From: an uncultured Anaerostipes sp.
Lineage (GTDB): Bacteria > Bacillota > Clostridia > Lachnospirales > Lachnospiraceae
Reading direction: 5' to 3'
Assembly: GCA_900756035.1 (NCBI GenBank)
Contig: CAAEIR010000266.1
Location: 1 to 37,734 of the forward strand
Length of the DNA stretch: 37,734 nt
Shown here: one piece after another, positions 1 through 8,601 of the stretch
How positions within the stretch are numbered: position 1 is the first letter of the stretch
Layout of the letters: every line of letters starts with the position of its first letter
Notes under the pieces: model-generated
Told to the model about the DNA's origin: nothing
Databases searched by the model: none
What the model saw: the letters and a program-made list of their open reading frames with translations, nothing else
Translations under genes and position numbers: made by a program

Positions 1-1
1 C

Positions 2-853
2 GGATCGGCAAATGTCCGAGCCGTTGGAAACGAAGCTTATAAGATGTATGAGAAAGAACCTTCCGATATTCAGATGATTGCCCCGATTACCAGCGGGGTG
101 ATCGGGGATTATACCAACATGAGGCTCTTACTGGCTGCTGTGTTTCGAAAATATTTCCGGTATCACAGAAAATGTACGGTAGATGTTGCTGCCCCGTCTG
201 ACATTACGGGAGTTGAAAAGCGGGCATTTTATGACCTGGTCTGGGAGTCGGGAAGAAGACTTCGTGATGTGAAGCTTGTCTCAAAGCCGATGCTTGCCGC
301 CATTGGCAGCGGTCTGGATGTCAATGCACCCTGTGGCAATATGATTATTGACTTTGGAGCAGGCACGACAGAGATTTCGGTGATTTCTCTTGGGGGAATT
401 GTAAAAAGCCGGCTGTTAAAATACGGAGGAGATCAGATCGATCAGTGGATCGTCCATCGGGTCAGACGACTGTATAACATTGATATCGGAAGAAGAAGCG
501 CAGAGCGGCTGAAACTTCAATATTCAAAAAAACAAGAAGAAAAACAGGTATTGATAAAAGGCAGAGATCTATTAAGTGGCTTGCCGGGAAAGGTTATGGT
601 TCCCGCATCTTTGGCAGAAGAGAAAGTAAAAAGTTATATGAAAGAGATTGCCATGGAAGCGAGAGCGGTTTTAGAAACTGTTCCTCCGGAACTGGCAGCA
701 GATATTATGGTTCAGGGGATTTTTATTTCCGGAGGCAGTGCGTCATTTCCAAAAGCGGGTATGTGGCTGGAAGAAGAACTGGGGATTCCGGTATACACCA
801 CGCAGCAGCCGGAAGATACGGTGATCCGGGGGATGAGCTGTTATCTTGCCTAA
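2..853 (+). CDS. mreB: MreB-like rod-shape actin homologue, 5' end missing
   Basis: Bacterial actin-like filament protein that organises lateral-wall synthesis at the membrane. The reading frame is open from base 2, giving about 283 residues; family members are about 330-345, so roughly 50-60 N-terminal residues lie outside the window. An internal ATG at base 44 is not the start, because the 14 codons before it match the MreB pattern (AVGNEAYKM). The nucleotide-binding signature is DFGAGTTE followed by ISLGGIV, and GIFISGGSA lies near the C-terminus. Several positions are divergent: PSDIT where PSGIT is usual, and DFGAGTTE where DIGGGTTE is usual. It heads an mreBCD-mrdA run, which supports the call. 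It could be an Mbl- or MreBH-type paralogue rather than the main MreB. Confidence 0.9.
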   Translation, partial: GSANVRAVGNEAYKMYEKEPSDIQMIAPITSGVIGDYTNMRLLLAAVFRKYFRYHRKCTVDVAAPSDITGVEKRAFYDLVWESGRRLRDVKLVSKPMLAAIGSGLDVNAPCGNMIIDFGAGTTEISVISLGGIVKSRLLKYGGDQIDQWIVHRVRRLYNIDIGRRSAERLKLQYSKKQEEKQVLIKGRDLLSGLPGKVMVPASLAEEKVKSYMKEIAMEARAVLETVPPELAADIMVQGIFISGGSASFPKAGMWLEEELGIPVYTTQQPEDTVIRGMSCYLA

Positions 854-890
854 GAAGAAAAGATGATAGATGATGAAATGAGGATAGTTT

Positions 891-1757
891 ATGAAGTTGC
901 AAAAGAAAAAAATTAATTCAAGTCATTTGCTGGCGATATTTCTTGTGATTTTCGGACTTTTAATTGGGGTCAGCGTATTTGCAGGCGGAGTGTTGTCTCC
1001 GGTTAAGAATGTGTTTTTTGCAGTGCTCTCGCCGATGCAGAAAGGAATTAATTCTGTGGGGAATTCTGTCTTCTCATGGAATGAAAATACAAAGACCAAG
1101 AAAGAGTTGATGGCAGAGAATGAGCGGCTTCAGGAAAAGGTGGACGCCATGAAGATGCAGAACCGAATTCTGGAACAGAATCAGGTAGAGCTGGAACGGC
1201 TTCAGGATCTGTTAAAGCTAAAGACGAAATACAAAAAATATAATACCGTAGGAGCCAGGGTAATCAGTAAGGGTTCCAGCAACTGGTTTGACATTTTTCT
1301 GATTGATAAGGGAAGCAAAGACGGTATTAAAAAAGATATGAATGTTATTGCGGGAAACGGGCTGGTTGGAATTGTGTACGATGTGACGGCTCATACTGCG
1401 AAAGTCCGCACAATTATCAATGATACCAGTATGGTTAGCGCTATGTTTTTAAAGACAAACGATTCCTGTATTGTAAATGGAAGTCTTGATACGATGGAGG
1501 ATGGATATCTGGAAGTGGTTTACATCAGCAAAGATGCGAAGGTAAAAGACGGGGATGAATTGGTGACTTCTCATGTAAGCTCTAAGTTTAATGAGGGTAT
1601 TACAATCGGAACGGTCTCAGATATAAAACTCGATTCCACGAAGCTTACAAAGACAGCAAAAGTCACACCGATTGTGGATTTTGAGCATCTGAAAGAAGTC
1701 CTTGTGATTACAGATTTAAAGAAAACAGAAAATCTTGATGAAAATACAAAGGAATAG
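891..1757 (+). CDS. mreC: Rod shape-determining protein MreC
   Basis: Membrane-anchored scaffold that links MreB to the PBP2-RodA elongation machinery on the outer face of the membrane. The 288-residue protein has a basic N-terminus, one membrane segment at about residues 12-32, a coiled coil at about 65-110 rich in E, K, L and Q, and then the beta-rich MreC domain with the typical GLVGIVYDV and TSHVSSKF-like stretches. Length is normal for the family. It starts at an ATG after an AGGA-containing site, 37 bases after mreB and 11 bases before mreD, consistent with one operon. Confidence 0.95.
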   Translation: MKLQKKKINSSHLLAIFLVIFGLLIGVSVFAGGVLSPVKNVFFAVLSPMQKGINSVGNSVFSWNENTKTKKELMAENERLQEKVDAMKMQNRILEQNQVELERLQDLLKLKTKYKKYNTVGARVISKGSSNWFDIFLIDKGSKDGIKKDMNVIAGNGLVGIVYDVTAHTAKVRTIINDTSMVSAMFLKTNDSCIVNGSLDTMEDGYLEVVYISKDAKVKDGDELVTSHVSSKFNEGITIGTVSDIKLDSTKLTKTAKVTPIVDFEHLKEVLVITDLKKTENLDENTKE

Positions 1758-1768
1758 CAGGTGATAAT

Positions 1769-2284
1769 ATGAGAGCAAAAAAGATTGTATTTTATGTTGT
1801 TTCCGTAATTTTTTGTTTTCTGCTGCAGACCTCTGTTTTTGAATTCCTGAAACTGGCAGGAGTTATGCCCAATGTGCTTTTGATTCTTACCGTGACGATG
1901 GGATTTATCAGAGGAAAGAAAGTAGGACTTGTCATTGGATTTGTCTGTGGATTGCTGATTGATATTTTTTCCGGGGATGTTCTCGGGCAGTATGCAATTC
2001 TTTATCTTATGTTTGGATATGTAAACGGACATTTTCACACATATTTTTATGAAGATGATATTTTGCTGCCCATCGGTCTTTTGACGGCTAATTCTCTGGC
2101 GTACAGTTTTGTGGTTTTCTTCTTTTTCTTTGCCATGAGAGGAAGAATGCAATTTTTCTCTTATTTGGTTAAGATTATGATTCCCGAGGCAGTCTACACA
2201 GGGATTACAGCATTGGTTATTTATAAAATTCTACTGGAAATTAACATAAGAATCAGCGATGGTGAGAAAAGGAGTATGTTCTAG
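1769..2284 (+). CDS. mreD: Rod shape-determining protein MreD
   Basis: Small integral membrane partner of MreC in the elongasome. The 171 residues are almost entirely hydrophobic, with about five predicted membrane segments and a short basic C-terminal tail. The GxxxGLxxDIFSGDVLG pattern after the second segment is typical of MreD. Its stop codon overlaps the GTG start of the next gene by one base (TAGTG), pointing to translational coupling with the PBP2 gene. Position between mreC and mrdA supports the call more than sequence alone, since MreD diverges quickly. Confidence 0.92.
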   Translation: MRAKKIVFYVVSVIFCFLLQTSVFEFLKLAGVMPNVLLILTVTMGFIRGKKVGLVIGFVCGLLIDIFSGDVLGQYAILYLMFGYVNGHFHTYFYEDDILLPIGLLTANSLAYSFVVFFFFFAMRGRMQFFSYLVKIMIPEAVYTGITALVIYKILLEINIRISDGEKRSMF

Positions 2285-5199
2285 TGTTACGAAAAATTTA
2301 CGAAAAAGCTGAAAAATTACTGGAAAACCGTCTGCTTGCCATGTCGGTTCTGATTGTTGTACTATTTTGCGTTCTGGTTTATCGTGTATTTGTTTTGCAG
2401 ATTGTGCAGGGAGAATCCCACAAAGAGGATTTTACATATAAGGTGCAAAAAACTGTGAAAACCTCCGGTACCAGAGGAAATATTTATGACGTCAACGGGA
2501 AACTTTTAGCATACAATAAGCTGGTATACACAGTAACATTCCAAAATGATAATGAATTTCAGGTACTGGCACAGGAAAACGAAACCTCACAGAATTATGA
2601 GAAAAATAAAGTAATCTATGAGGTAATTCAGATTCTGGAAAAAAACGGAGATTCTTTTATTAACGAAATTCCTATTGAATATACCGGAAGCGGGAAATTT
2701 CGCTTTACGGAAACCGGATCAAAATTGAAAAAATTTAAGAGGGATGTCTTTGGAATCGGGAATGATACCTCAGATTTATCTGCTTCTGAAAAGGAACTTC
2801 GAAAGAAACAGCTGAATGCTTCGGCAGAGGAAGTTTTTGAATATCTTCGAAACGGAACCATGGGTTCTGCGGGAACCGGAAAGATGTTTGAGATTGATAA
2901 GAAGTATTCCAATGAGGATGCCTTGAAAATCATGTCTGTCCGCTATAGTGCGTTTTTAAGCAGATATTCTCAGTATATGAAGGTTACGATTGCCACTGAG
3001 ATCAGCAGCAGAAGTATTGCAGAGATTAAAGAGCGCAGTTCAGAACTTCCGGGAATAGATATTGATACAAAATCTATTCGTGTGTATAATAAGAGTGAAG
3101 CAATGTCACATATTATCGGTTATACAGGAACAGTCAGCACCGATGAACTGGAAACGTATAACAAGGGAAAGAGCGAGGATGATAAAGATTATTATTCTTC
3201 CGATGAAACCGTTGGAAAATCCGGAATTGAGAAGGAGCTTGAGAGCTATCTCCATGGTGACAGCGGAAGCAAGACAATGATTGTCAATAATATCGGAAAG
3301 GTCATCCAGACAACGAAGACCGTTAAGGCCGGGACAGGAAACAACGTGACATTGTCGATTGACAGCGAATTGCAGGAGTATGTTTATAATCTGCTGGAAA
3401 AGAAAATTGCCGGAATCGTATTGTCAAAGCTTACCACATCAGACAGTAAAGGTGAGAATAGTGACGATATTAGGATTCCGATCAAAGAAGCCTATTATGC
3501 GCTTATTGGAAATGGAATTATCGATTTGGAGAATCTCAATGGAAAGGATGCTACATCCTATGAGAAATCTATGTATCGCAAGATTCAGACATTAAAAGAT
3601 TCTGCAATTTCGATGTCCAGAAGTATGATACTTAGCAGTGATAAGGCTTATAAAGATGAGAGTGATGAAAAGCAGGCATATGCTTCCTACATCTACAGCA
3701 TGCTTTCGGACAATAAAGTATTGCTGAGCAGCTCTATTGATACATCTGATAAGACATATCAACGATGGAAAGATGAGAAAATCGGTCTGGGAGAGTTTTT
3801 AAGATATGCAATCAATAAGGAGTGGATTGATATCTCTTCTTTGAAGATTGACAGCAAATACAACGATACAGAAGAAATTATGAAAGCGTTGGCAGACTAT
3901 GTGGAAGATCAGCTGATTGAAGCAGATGATTTTAGTATGACAGTCTGTGAACAGAAAATTTTAAACGGAAAACTTTCCGGAAGAGAAGTGTGTCTTCTTC
4001 TTTATGAGCAGGGTATTTTGAAGAAAAAGGGAGACAGTGACTATACTGCGTTGAAATCAGGTTCTATGAGCAGCTATGATTTTATCTATAAAAAGCTTAA
4101 GAATCTGGAAATTACACCGGCACAGCTCGGACTGGACCCTTGTTCAGGATCCGTTGTTATTACAGATCCTCAATCCGGAAAAGTGAAAGCGATGGTCAGC
4201 TATCCGGGATATGACAGTAACCGTCTGTCCAATGGAACGGATTCAGGATATTATCGTCAATTGGTGAATTCTTCATCCACACCGCTCTATAATCAGGTGC
4301 TGAATCACAAAACGGCACCGGGATCCACCTTTAAACCGCTGGCAGCGCTGGCTGGATTGAATGAAAAGGTGATCACAACCGGAACGGTAATTAACTGTAC
4401 CGGTCTGTATGATAAGATTACTCCACCGGCAAAATGCTGGAAATATCCGAGCAAACATGGAGCAAGAACAGTGACTTCAGGAATTGAGGCATCTTGTAAT
4501 TCTTTCTTTTATGAGGTAGGATATCAATTAGGAAACAAATCAGGCTCTTACAGCAGTAAAGAAGGTCTTGCGTATCTGGAAAAATATGCGACGCAGCTTG
4601 GGCTGAATAAGAAATCAGGAATTGAACTGGATGAGGCATCTCCGCAGGTGTCTGATGAGACGTCAGTCCGTTCTGCTATCGGACAGGGAAGAAACAGTTT
4701 CACTCCAAGTCAGATTTCTAATTATGTGACAACACTTTCCAACCGTGGAACCGTTTATGATTTAAGTATCTTGAATAAGATTACAGATGACAGCGGTAAG
4801 ACAGTAAAGAAATATGGTGTCAAGAAGAAAAATCAGCTTCACTATAATAGTGAATACTGGGATGCTGTGCAGGCAGGTATGCGTGGTGTTATCAACGGAG
4901 CAGACAGTTCCGTAAATAATATTTTCAAAGGAATGAAAGTGAACATTGCAGGAAAGACCGGAACGGCGCAGGAAGATAAAAAGCGTCCGAACCACGCACT
5001 GTTTATTTCATATGGACCTTATGAAAAGCCTGAGATTACCACAACCGTTGTTATTCCGTTCGGATATACATCCGCCAATGCAGCAGCAACGGCGAGGGAG
5101 ATTTATGAGTATTACTTTGCAAATGATAAAACAAAAGCAAAATTAGAAAAAAGTAACCATACTGCCTCTGTATCCAATCTTGGTGCGGCAGGAGATTAG
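2284..5199 (+). CDS. mrdA: Class B penicillin-binding protein 2 with large insertion
   Basis: Transpeptidase that cross-links lateral-wall peptidoglycan with RodA. It starts at GTG, overlaps the mreD stop by one base, and is preceded by an AAAGGAG site inside mreD. Residues about 16-40 form the membrane anchor, and TRGNIYD begins the dimerisation domain. The transpeptidase motifs are complete: STFK at 681-684 (nucleophile S681), SCN at 737-739 and KTGT at 891-894. At 971 residues it is far longer than the 600-700 usual for PBP2, because about 230 mostly charged residues (about 385-612) are inserted just before the transpeptidase domain. C705, C718 and H725 lie in the region where zinc ligands occur in some PBP2 proteins; I infer a possible zinc site but cannot show it. 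Confidence 0.93.
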   Translation: MLRKIYEKAEKLLENRLLAMSVLIVVLFCVLVYRVFVLQIVQGESHKEDFTYKVQKTVKTSGTRGNIYDVNGKLLAYNKLVYTVTFQNDNEFQVLAQENETSQNYEKNKVIYEVIQILEKNGDSFINEIPIEYTGSGKFRFTETGSKLKKFKRDVFGIGNDTSDLSASEKELRKKQLNASAEEVFEYLRNGTMGSAGTGKMFEIDKKYSNEDALKIMSVRYSAFLSRYSQYMKVTIATEISSRSIAEIKERSSELPGIDIDTKSIRVYNKSEAMSHIIGYTGTVSTDELETYNKGKSEDDKDYYSSDETVGKSGIEKELESYLHGDSGSKTMIVNNIGKVIQTTKTVKAGTGNNVTLSIDSELQEYVYNLLEKKIAGIVLSKLTTSDSKGENSDDIRIPIKEAYYALIGNGIIDLENLNGKDATSYEKSMYRKIQTLKDSAISMSRSMILSSDKAYKDESDEKQAYASYIYSMLSDNKVLLSSSIDTSDKTYQRWKDEKIGLGEFLRYAINKEWIDISSLKIDSKYNDTEEIMKALADYVEDQLIEADDFSMTVCEQKILNGKLSGREVCLLLYEQGILKKKGDSDYTALKSGSMSSYDFIYKKLKNLEITPAQLGLDPCSGSVVITDPQSGKVKAMVSYPGYDSNRLSNGTDSGYYRQLVNSSSTPLYNQVLNHKTAPGSTFKPLAALAGLNEKVITTGTVINCTGLYDKITPPAKCWKYPSKHGARTVTSGIEASCNSFFYEVGYQLGNKSGSYSSKEGLAYLEKYATQLGLNKKSGIELDEASPQVSDETSVRSAIGQGRNSFTPSQISNYVTTLSNRGTVYDLSILNKITDDSGKTVKKYGVKKKNQLHYNSEYWDAVQAGMRGVINGADSSVNNIFKGMKVNIAGKTGTAQEDKKRPNHALFISYGPYEKPEITTTVVIPFGYTSANAAATAREIYEYYFANDKTKAKLEKSNHTASVSNLGAAGD

Positions 5200-5220
5200 G
5201 TTTAAGAAGAGAGGGATTAT

Positions 5221-5955
5221 ATGAAAGATCCAATATTGTTAAAAGGAAATAGTTTTGGATTGACCATTGTACTGGACCCTGATCTGGATTTTGAAGATCT
5301 TAAAAAGGCGGTTTCAAAGAAGTTTGAGCAGGCGAAAGAATTCTTTAATAATCAAAAGCAGATTGCTGTTAAAATCGAGGGACGCAAACTTGACTCTGAA
5401 GAGATGAAAGAGCTGGTGGATCTGATCTCGGAAAAAAGTTCTTTGCTTATTGCTTATGTGATCGAAGACGATCGTATGATGGAGACTTCTTTTGCAGAAG
5501 CGGCGAAAAAAGTATTTGAACCGCAGGATCAGGATAGTTCTGTTGACAGCAGGAAAAAAGGGTCAGGACAGTTTTACAGAGGGACGCTCCGATCCGGACA
5601 GAGTCTGACGTCCGATGCAAGTGTTGTTGTTATTGGAGATGTAAATCCGGGAGCATCCGTAACTGCGAAAGGAAATGTCGTGGTTTTAGGCTGTGCAAAA
5701 GGGTATCTCTGTGCAGGAAGTGATGGCGATGAACGTTCTTTCGTAGCCGCACTGGACATGCAGCCGATGCAGATCCGCATTGGAAGCCGTCTTGCCAGGT
5801 GTTCTGACGGGGAACGGGAGAAAAAGAAAAAGCGATTTGGAAGATCAAAGGCCAATGATCATCAGCCGATGGAGGCGCAGATTGCATTTGTGGAAGATGA
5901 AAATATTTATATTGAGCCCATATCAAAAGCGCTCTTAAATGAAATTATAGTATAA
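5221..5955 (+). CDS. minC: Septum-site determining protein MinC
   Basis: FtsZ-assembly inhibitor that blocks division away from midcell when bound to MinD. The 244-residue protein has an N-terminal FtsZ-interacting domain (about 1-105) and a C-terminal beta-helix domain (about 115-215) with the repeated glycine and valine turns seen in VVVIGDVNPGASV and NVVVLGCAKG. It also has the conserved ALDMQPMQIRIG stretch. Length is close to the family norm (220-250). The ATG follows a purine-rich GAAGAGAGGG site. It lies between mrdA and minD in the expected minCDE order. Confidence 0.95.
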   Translation: MKDPILLKGNSFGLTIVLDPDLDFEDLKKAVSKKFEQAKEFFNNQKQIAVKIEGRKLDSEEMKELVDLISEKSSLLIAYVIEDDRMMETSFAEAAKKVFEPQDQDSSVDSRKKGSGQFYRGTLRSGQSLTSDASVVVIGDVNPGASVTAKGNVVVLGCAKGYLCAGSDGDERSFVAALDMQPMQIRIGSRLARCSDGEREKKKKRFGRSKANDHQPMEAQIAFVEDENIYIEPISKALLNEIIV

Positions 5956-5981
5956 TAGTAAATAAATGGAGGAAGAAAAGA

Positions 5982-6767
5982 ATGAGTGAAGTTATTGTAA
6001 TTACATCCGGAAAAGGCGGGGTTGGAAAGACAACAACGACAGCCAATGTCGGAACAGGATTGGCGAAGGAAGGAAAGAAAGTTGTATTGATCGATACAGA
6101 TATCGGACTTCGTAATCTGGATGTAGTAATGGGGCTTGAGAATCGAATTGTATATAATCTGGTTGATGTAGTAGAAGGCAACTGCAGAATGAAGCAGGCG
6201 ATGATCAAGGATAAGAAATACCCGAATTTATTTCTTCTTCCATCTGCACAGACAAGGGATAAGACATCTGTGACACCGGAACAGATGAGCAAACTGGTAG
6301 AGGAGCTGAAGGAAGAGTTTGATTATATTATTCTGGATTGTCCGGCGGGAATTGAACAGGGATTTAAAAATGCGATTTCCGGCGCTGACCGTGCATTAAT
6401 TGTCACAACACCGGAAGTATCTGCAATCCGTGATGCGGATCGTATTATCGGACTTTTGGAGGCGAATGATATACATAAAATTGATCTTGTAATCAACCGA
6501 ATTCGTATGGACATGGTGAACAGAGGAGATATGCTCTCAAAAGAGGATGTGCTGGACATTCTTGCCGTTGATCTTATAGGAATTGTTCCGGATGATGAAA
6601 ATATTGTAATTTCTACGAACCAGGGAGAACCACTGGTTGGCAGCAGTACACCGGCAGGAAAAGCATATGAAAATATCTGTTCCCGCGTTATGGGAAAAGA
6701 AGTACCATTTATGGAGATTACCGGACCGACATTCTTCCAGAGACTTGCAAATGTATTTAAAAAGTAA
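5982..6767 (+). CDS. minD: Septum-site determining ATPase MinD
   Basis: Membrane-associating ParA-family ATPase that recruits MinC and is released by MinE. The deviant Walker A motif GKGGVGKTTTT lies at residues 10-20, with signature lysine K11 and phosphate-binding K16. DTDIGLRNLD follows at about 38-47, and Walker B is seen in YIILDCPAG. The last dozen residues (FFQRLANVFKK) form a short amphipathic helix of the MinD membrane-targeting type. The 261-residue length is normal. A GGAGG-type ribosome site precedes the ATG, and minE follows after 13 bases. Confidence 0.97.
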   Translation: MSEVIVITSGKGGVGKTTTTANVGTGLAKEGKKVVLIDTDIGLRNLDVVMGLENRIVYNLVDVVEGNCRMKQAMIKDKKYPNLFLLPSAQTRDKTSVTPEQMSKLVEELKEEFDYIILDCPAGIEQGFKNAISGADRALIVTTPEVSAIRDADRIIGLLEANDIHKIDLVINRIRMDMVNRGDMLSKEDVLDILAVDLIGIVPDDENIVISTNQGEPLVGSSTPAGKAYENICSRVMGKEVPFMEITGPTFFQRLANVFKK

Positions 6768-6780
6768 GGAGGACTGAAGG

Positions 6781-7041
6781 ATGGGTTTATTTGATAATTT
6801 TTTTAAAAAGAAAAGCTCCGGGGAAGTGGCAAAGGACCGACTGAAACTTCTGTTGGTTTCTGACCGCTCCAACTGTTCTCCGGAAACAATGGAACTGATT
6901 AAGAATGATATTATTAAAGTGATTTCTAAATATATGGAAATTGATGCAGAAGGACTAGATATTCAAATTACACAAAACAGTGAAGAATCTGAAGGACCGG
7001 CACTGTATGCCAATATTCCGATTCGAGAGCTGCGTAAATAA
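6781..7041 (+). CDS. minE: Cell division topological specificity factor MinE
   Basis: Stimulates the MinD ATPase and sets the position of the Min gradient. The 86-residue protein starts with MGLFDNFFKKK, an amphipathic membrane-binding helix. The anti-MinCD region follows (AKDRLKLLLVSDR, about residues 18-30), then the dimerising beta-alpha topology domain. Length matches the family (80-90). Its position right after minD makes the call secure. A true MinE together with a DivIVA encoded 7 kb downstream suggests that both types of topological regulator are made. Confidence 0.95.
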   Translation: MGLFDNFFKKKSSGEVAKDRLKLLLVSDRSNCSPETMELIKNDIIKVISKYMEIDAEGLDIQITQNSEESEGPALYANIPIRELRK

Positions 7042-7054
7042 TATGGAGTAAAAA

Positions 7055-8170
7055 ATGTTTCGAAATTACCGACTGAAAAATTACAATTTCAAGATGATCA
7101 TTAATGTACTGGTTCTGGCGGCAATGGGACTGGTGTTTATTCACAGTGCCAATCCGTCGTTTGTGACAAAACAGGCCCTGGGAATTGTCATGGGGGTTTG
7201 TGTCATGGTGACGGTATCGTTGATTGACTTTCAGGTATTTACAGGGAGTTCCCGGATTTTATATGTGATTAATCTTGTGCTGTTAATTGGTGTCAAGCTG
7301 TTTGGGAAAAATGTAAACAATGCAAAACGCTGGTTTTCTCTGGGGCCTCTTGGCACATTTCAGCCGTCGGAACTTAGTAAAGTAATTATGATTATAGTGG
7401 TGGCGGATTTTCTGGTGATGCATCAGGATGACTTAAATGAGCCGAAAACCTTAGGAAAATTGGCACTTTTGTGTGCACCGCCTCTCTATCTTATTTTAGA
7501 CCAGCCGAGTCTGTCTTCTGCGTTGGACATCTGTTTTATTATTCTCGGAATGGTATTTGTGGCAGGACTTTCTTCGAAATTGATTGTCCGGTGCCTTGTG
7601 ATTGGAATTCCGCTTCTGGCAGTGTTTCTATGGTATGTGCAGACACCGGGACAGATTCTGCTAAAGCCTCATCAGGTAGCACGTATTATGTCTTTTTTGC
7701 ATCCGGAAAATTATGCGGACTCCACAGCGCTGCAGACAAACAATTCTATTATGGCGATTGGCTCCGGTGGTCTGTTCGGCAAGGGATTCGGAAGTAATAC
7801 GATTTCGGATGTATCGGCAAGCGATGTAAACCTTGTTTCAGAGAGTCAGACAGATTTTATTTTTTCTGTAGTAGGTGAGGAATTTGGCTTTGTGGGCTGT
7901 GTTATTGTAATCGGAGTATTAGCTTTGTTGGTTTTTCAGTGTATTCAGACTGCCAAAAAGGCAGGGAGCCTGATCGGATGCTATGTTGCAACGGGTGTTG
8001 CCGGATACATGGGATTTCAGTCTTTTATTAATATTGCGGTAGCAACCGGAACTATGCCGAATACCGGACAGCCACTGCCATTTATCAGTTATGGACTCAG
8101 TTCATTACTATCAGCCTCGATCGCAATCGGGCTGTTGTTAAATATTCATTTGCAAAGAAAACGACATTAG
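7055..8170 (+). CDS. rodA: SEDS peptidoglycan glycosyltransferase RodA
   Basis: Multi-pass SEDS-family polymerase that forms glycan strands from lipid II and works with PBP2. The 371 residues hold about ten membrane segments. Family motifs are AKRWFSLG with FQPSELSK (about residues 89-110), AIGSGGLFGKGFG, SQTDFIFSVVGEEFG (with the key Asp at D267) and the C-terminal PFISYGLSS. The usual QPDLGTA motif reads QPSLSSA at 150-156, so its Asp is replaced by Ser. Its place next to mrdA and mre genes favours RodA over FtsW, although sequence alone does not fully separate them. The start follows minE by 13 bases. Confidence 0.9.
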   Translation: MFRNYRLKNYNFKMIINVLVLAAMGLVFIHSANPSFVTKQALGIVMGVCVMVTVSLIDFQVFTGSSRILYVINLVLLIGVKLFGKNVNNAKRWFSLGPLGTFQPSELSKVIMIIVVADFLVMHQDDLNEPKTLGKLALLCAPPLYLILDQPSLSSALDICFIILGMVFVAGLSSKLIVRCLVIGIPLLAVFLWYVQTPGQILLKPHQVARIMSFLHPENYADSTALQTNNSIMAIGSGGLFGKGFGSNTISDVSASDVNLVSESQTDFIFSVVGEEFGFVGCVIVIGVLALLVFQCIQTAKKAGSLIGCYVATGVAGYMGFQSFINIAVATGTMPNTGQPLPFISYGLSSLLSASIAIGLLLNIHLQRKRH

Positions 8171-8184
8171 GAGGTTTTGGGGAT

Positions 8185-8577
8185 ATGAATGTAGGATTAG
8201 TTGCTCACGATGGGAAAAAGAATCTTATGCAAAATTTGTGTATTGCATATCAGGACATTCTGAAAAGACATGAACTCTACGCTACCAGTACTACGGGTCA
8301 GATGATCGAGGACGTTGCCAATTTAAAAATGCATAAACTTCTCGCAGGACATTTTGGCGGAATGCAGCAGATGGGTTCCAAAATCTCAAATAATGAAATC
8401 GACCTTTTAATTTTTTTGCAGGACCCGTCAAATAAAAAAAGGACACCGGATTTTTATAATGTTTTAAATCTCTGTGACCAGTATAATATTCCATGTGCCA
8501 CAAATCTTCCGACAGCGGAAGCTTTAATTCTGGCATTGGACCGAGGAGATTTAGATTGGAGGAATATGTATAAATAG
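8185..8577 (+). CDS. Methylglyoxal synthase-like protein lacking catalytic Asp and His
   Basis: The family converts dihydroxyacetone phosphate to methylglyoxal and phosphate. The 130-residue protein aligns end to end with methylglyoxal synthase: VAHDGKK (D9) at the N-terminus, YATSTTGQ in the phosphate-binding region, LLIFLQDPSN, and IPCATNLPTAEALI near the end. The motif carrying the catalytic base in E. coli MgsA (GGDQQ, Asp71) reads GGMQQ here, with Met at residue 60. The PHDPD segment with His98 is shortened to RTPD, so no His is present there. I infer that normal activity is lost or changed. It follows rodA by 14 bases and starts after a good AGGAGG site. A regulatory or ligand-binding role is possible but unproven. 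Confidence 0.8.
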   Translation: MNVGLVAHDGKKNLMQNLCIAYQDILKRHELYATSTTGQMIEDVANLKMHKLLAGHFGGMQQMGSKISNNEIDLLIFLQDPSNKKRTPDFYNVLNLCDQYNIPCATNLPTAEALILALDRGDLDWRNMYK

Positions 8578-8601
8578 GCTGTCAGCAGACGGTCTTTTTT
8601 T
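8576..8601 (+). terminator. Candidate intrinsic terminator after MGS-like gene
   Basis: An 8-bp stem (AGGCTGTC with GACGGTCT, two G-U pairs) encloses an AGCA loop and is followed directly by seven T. It begins inside the stop codon of the MGS-like gene and ends 14 bases before the next start. The stem is weak, so it may attenuate rather than end the long operon. Confidence 0.5.

Noticed and set aside
1571..2152. Minus-strand open frame of 193 codons
   Set aside because: It lies fully antisense to mreC and mreD, both clear genes, and its translation has low-complexity composition and no family motif.
5951..5956. Perfect TATAAT at the end of minC
   Set aside because: No acceptable -35 lies 16-18 bases upstream, and minD is well explained as part of the minCDE transcript.
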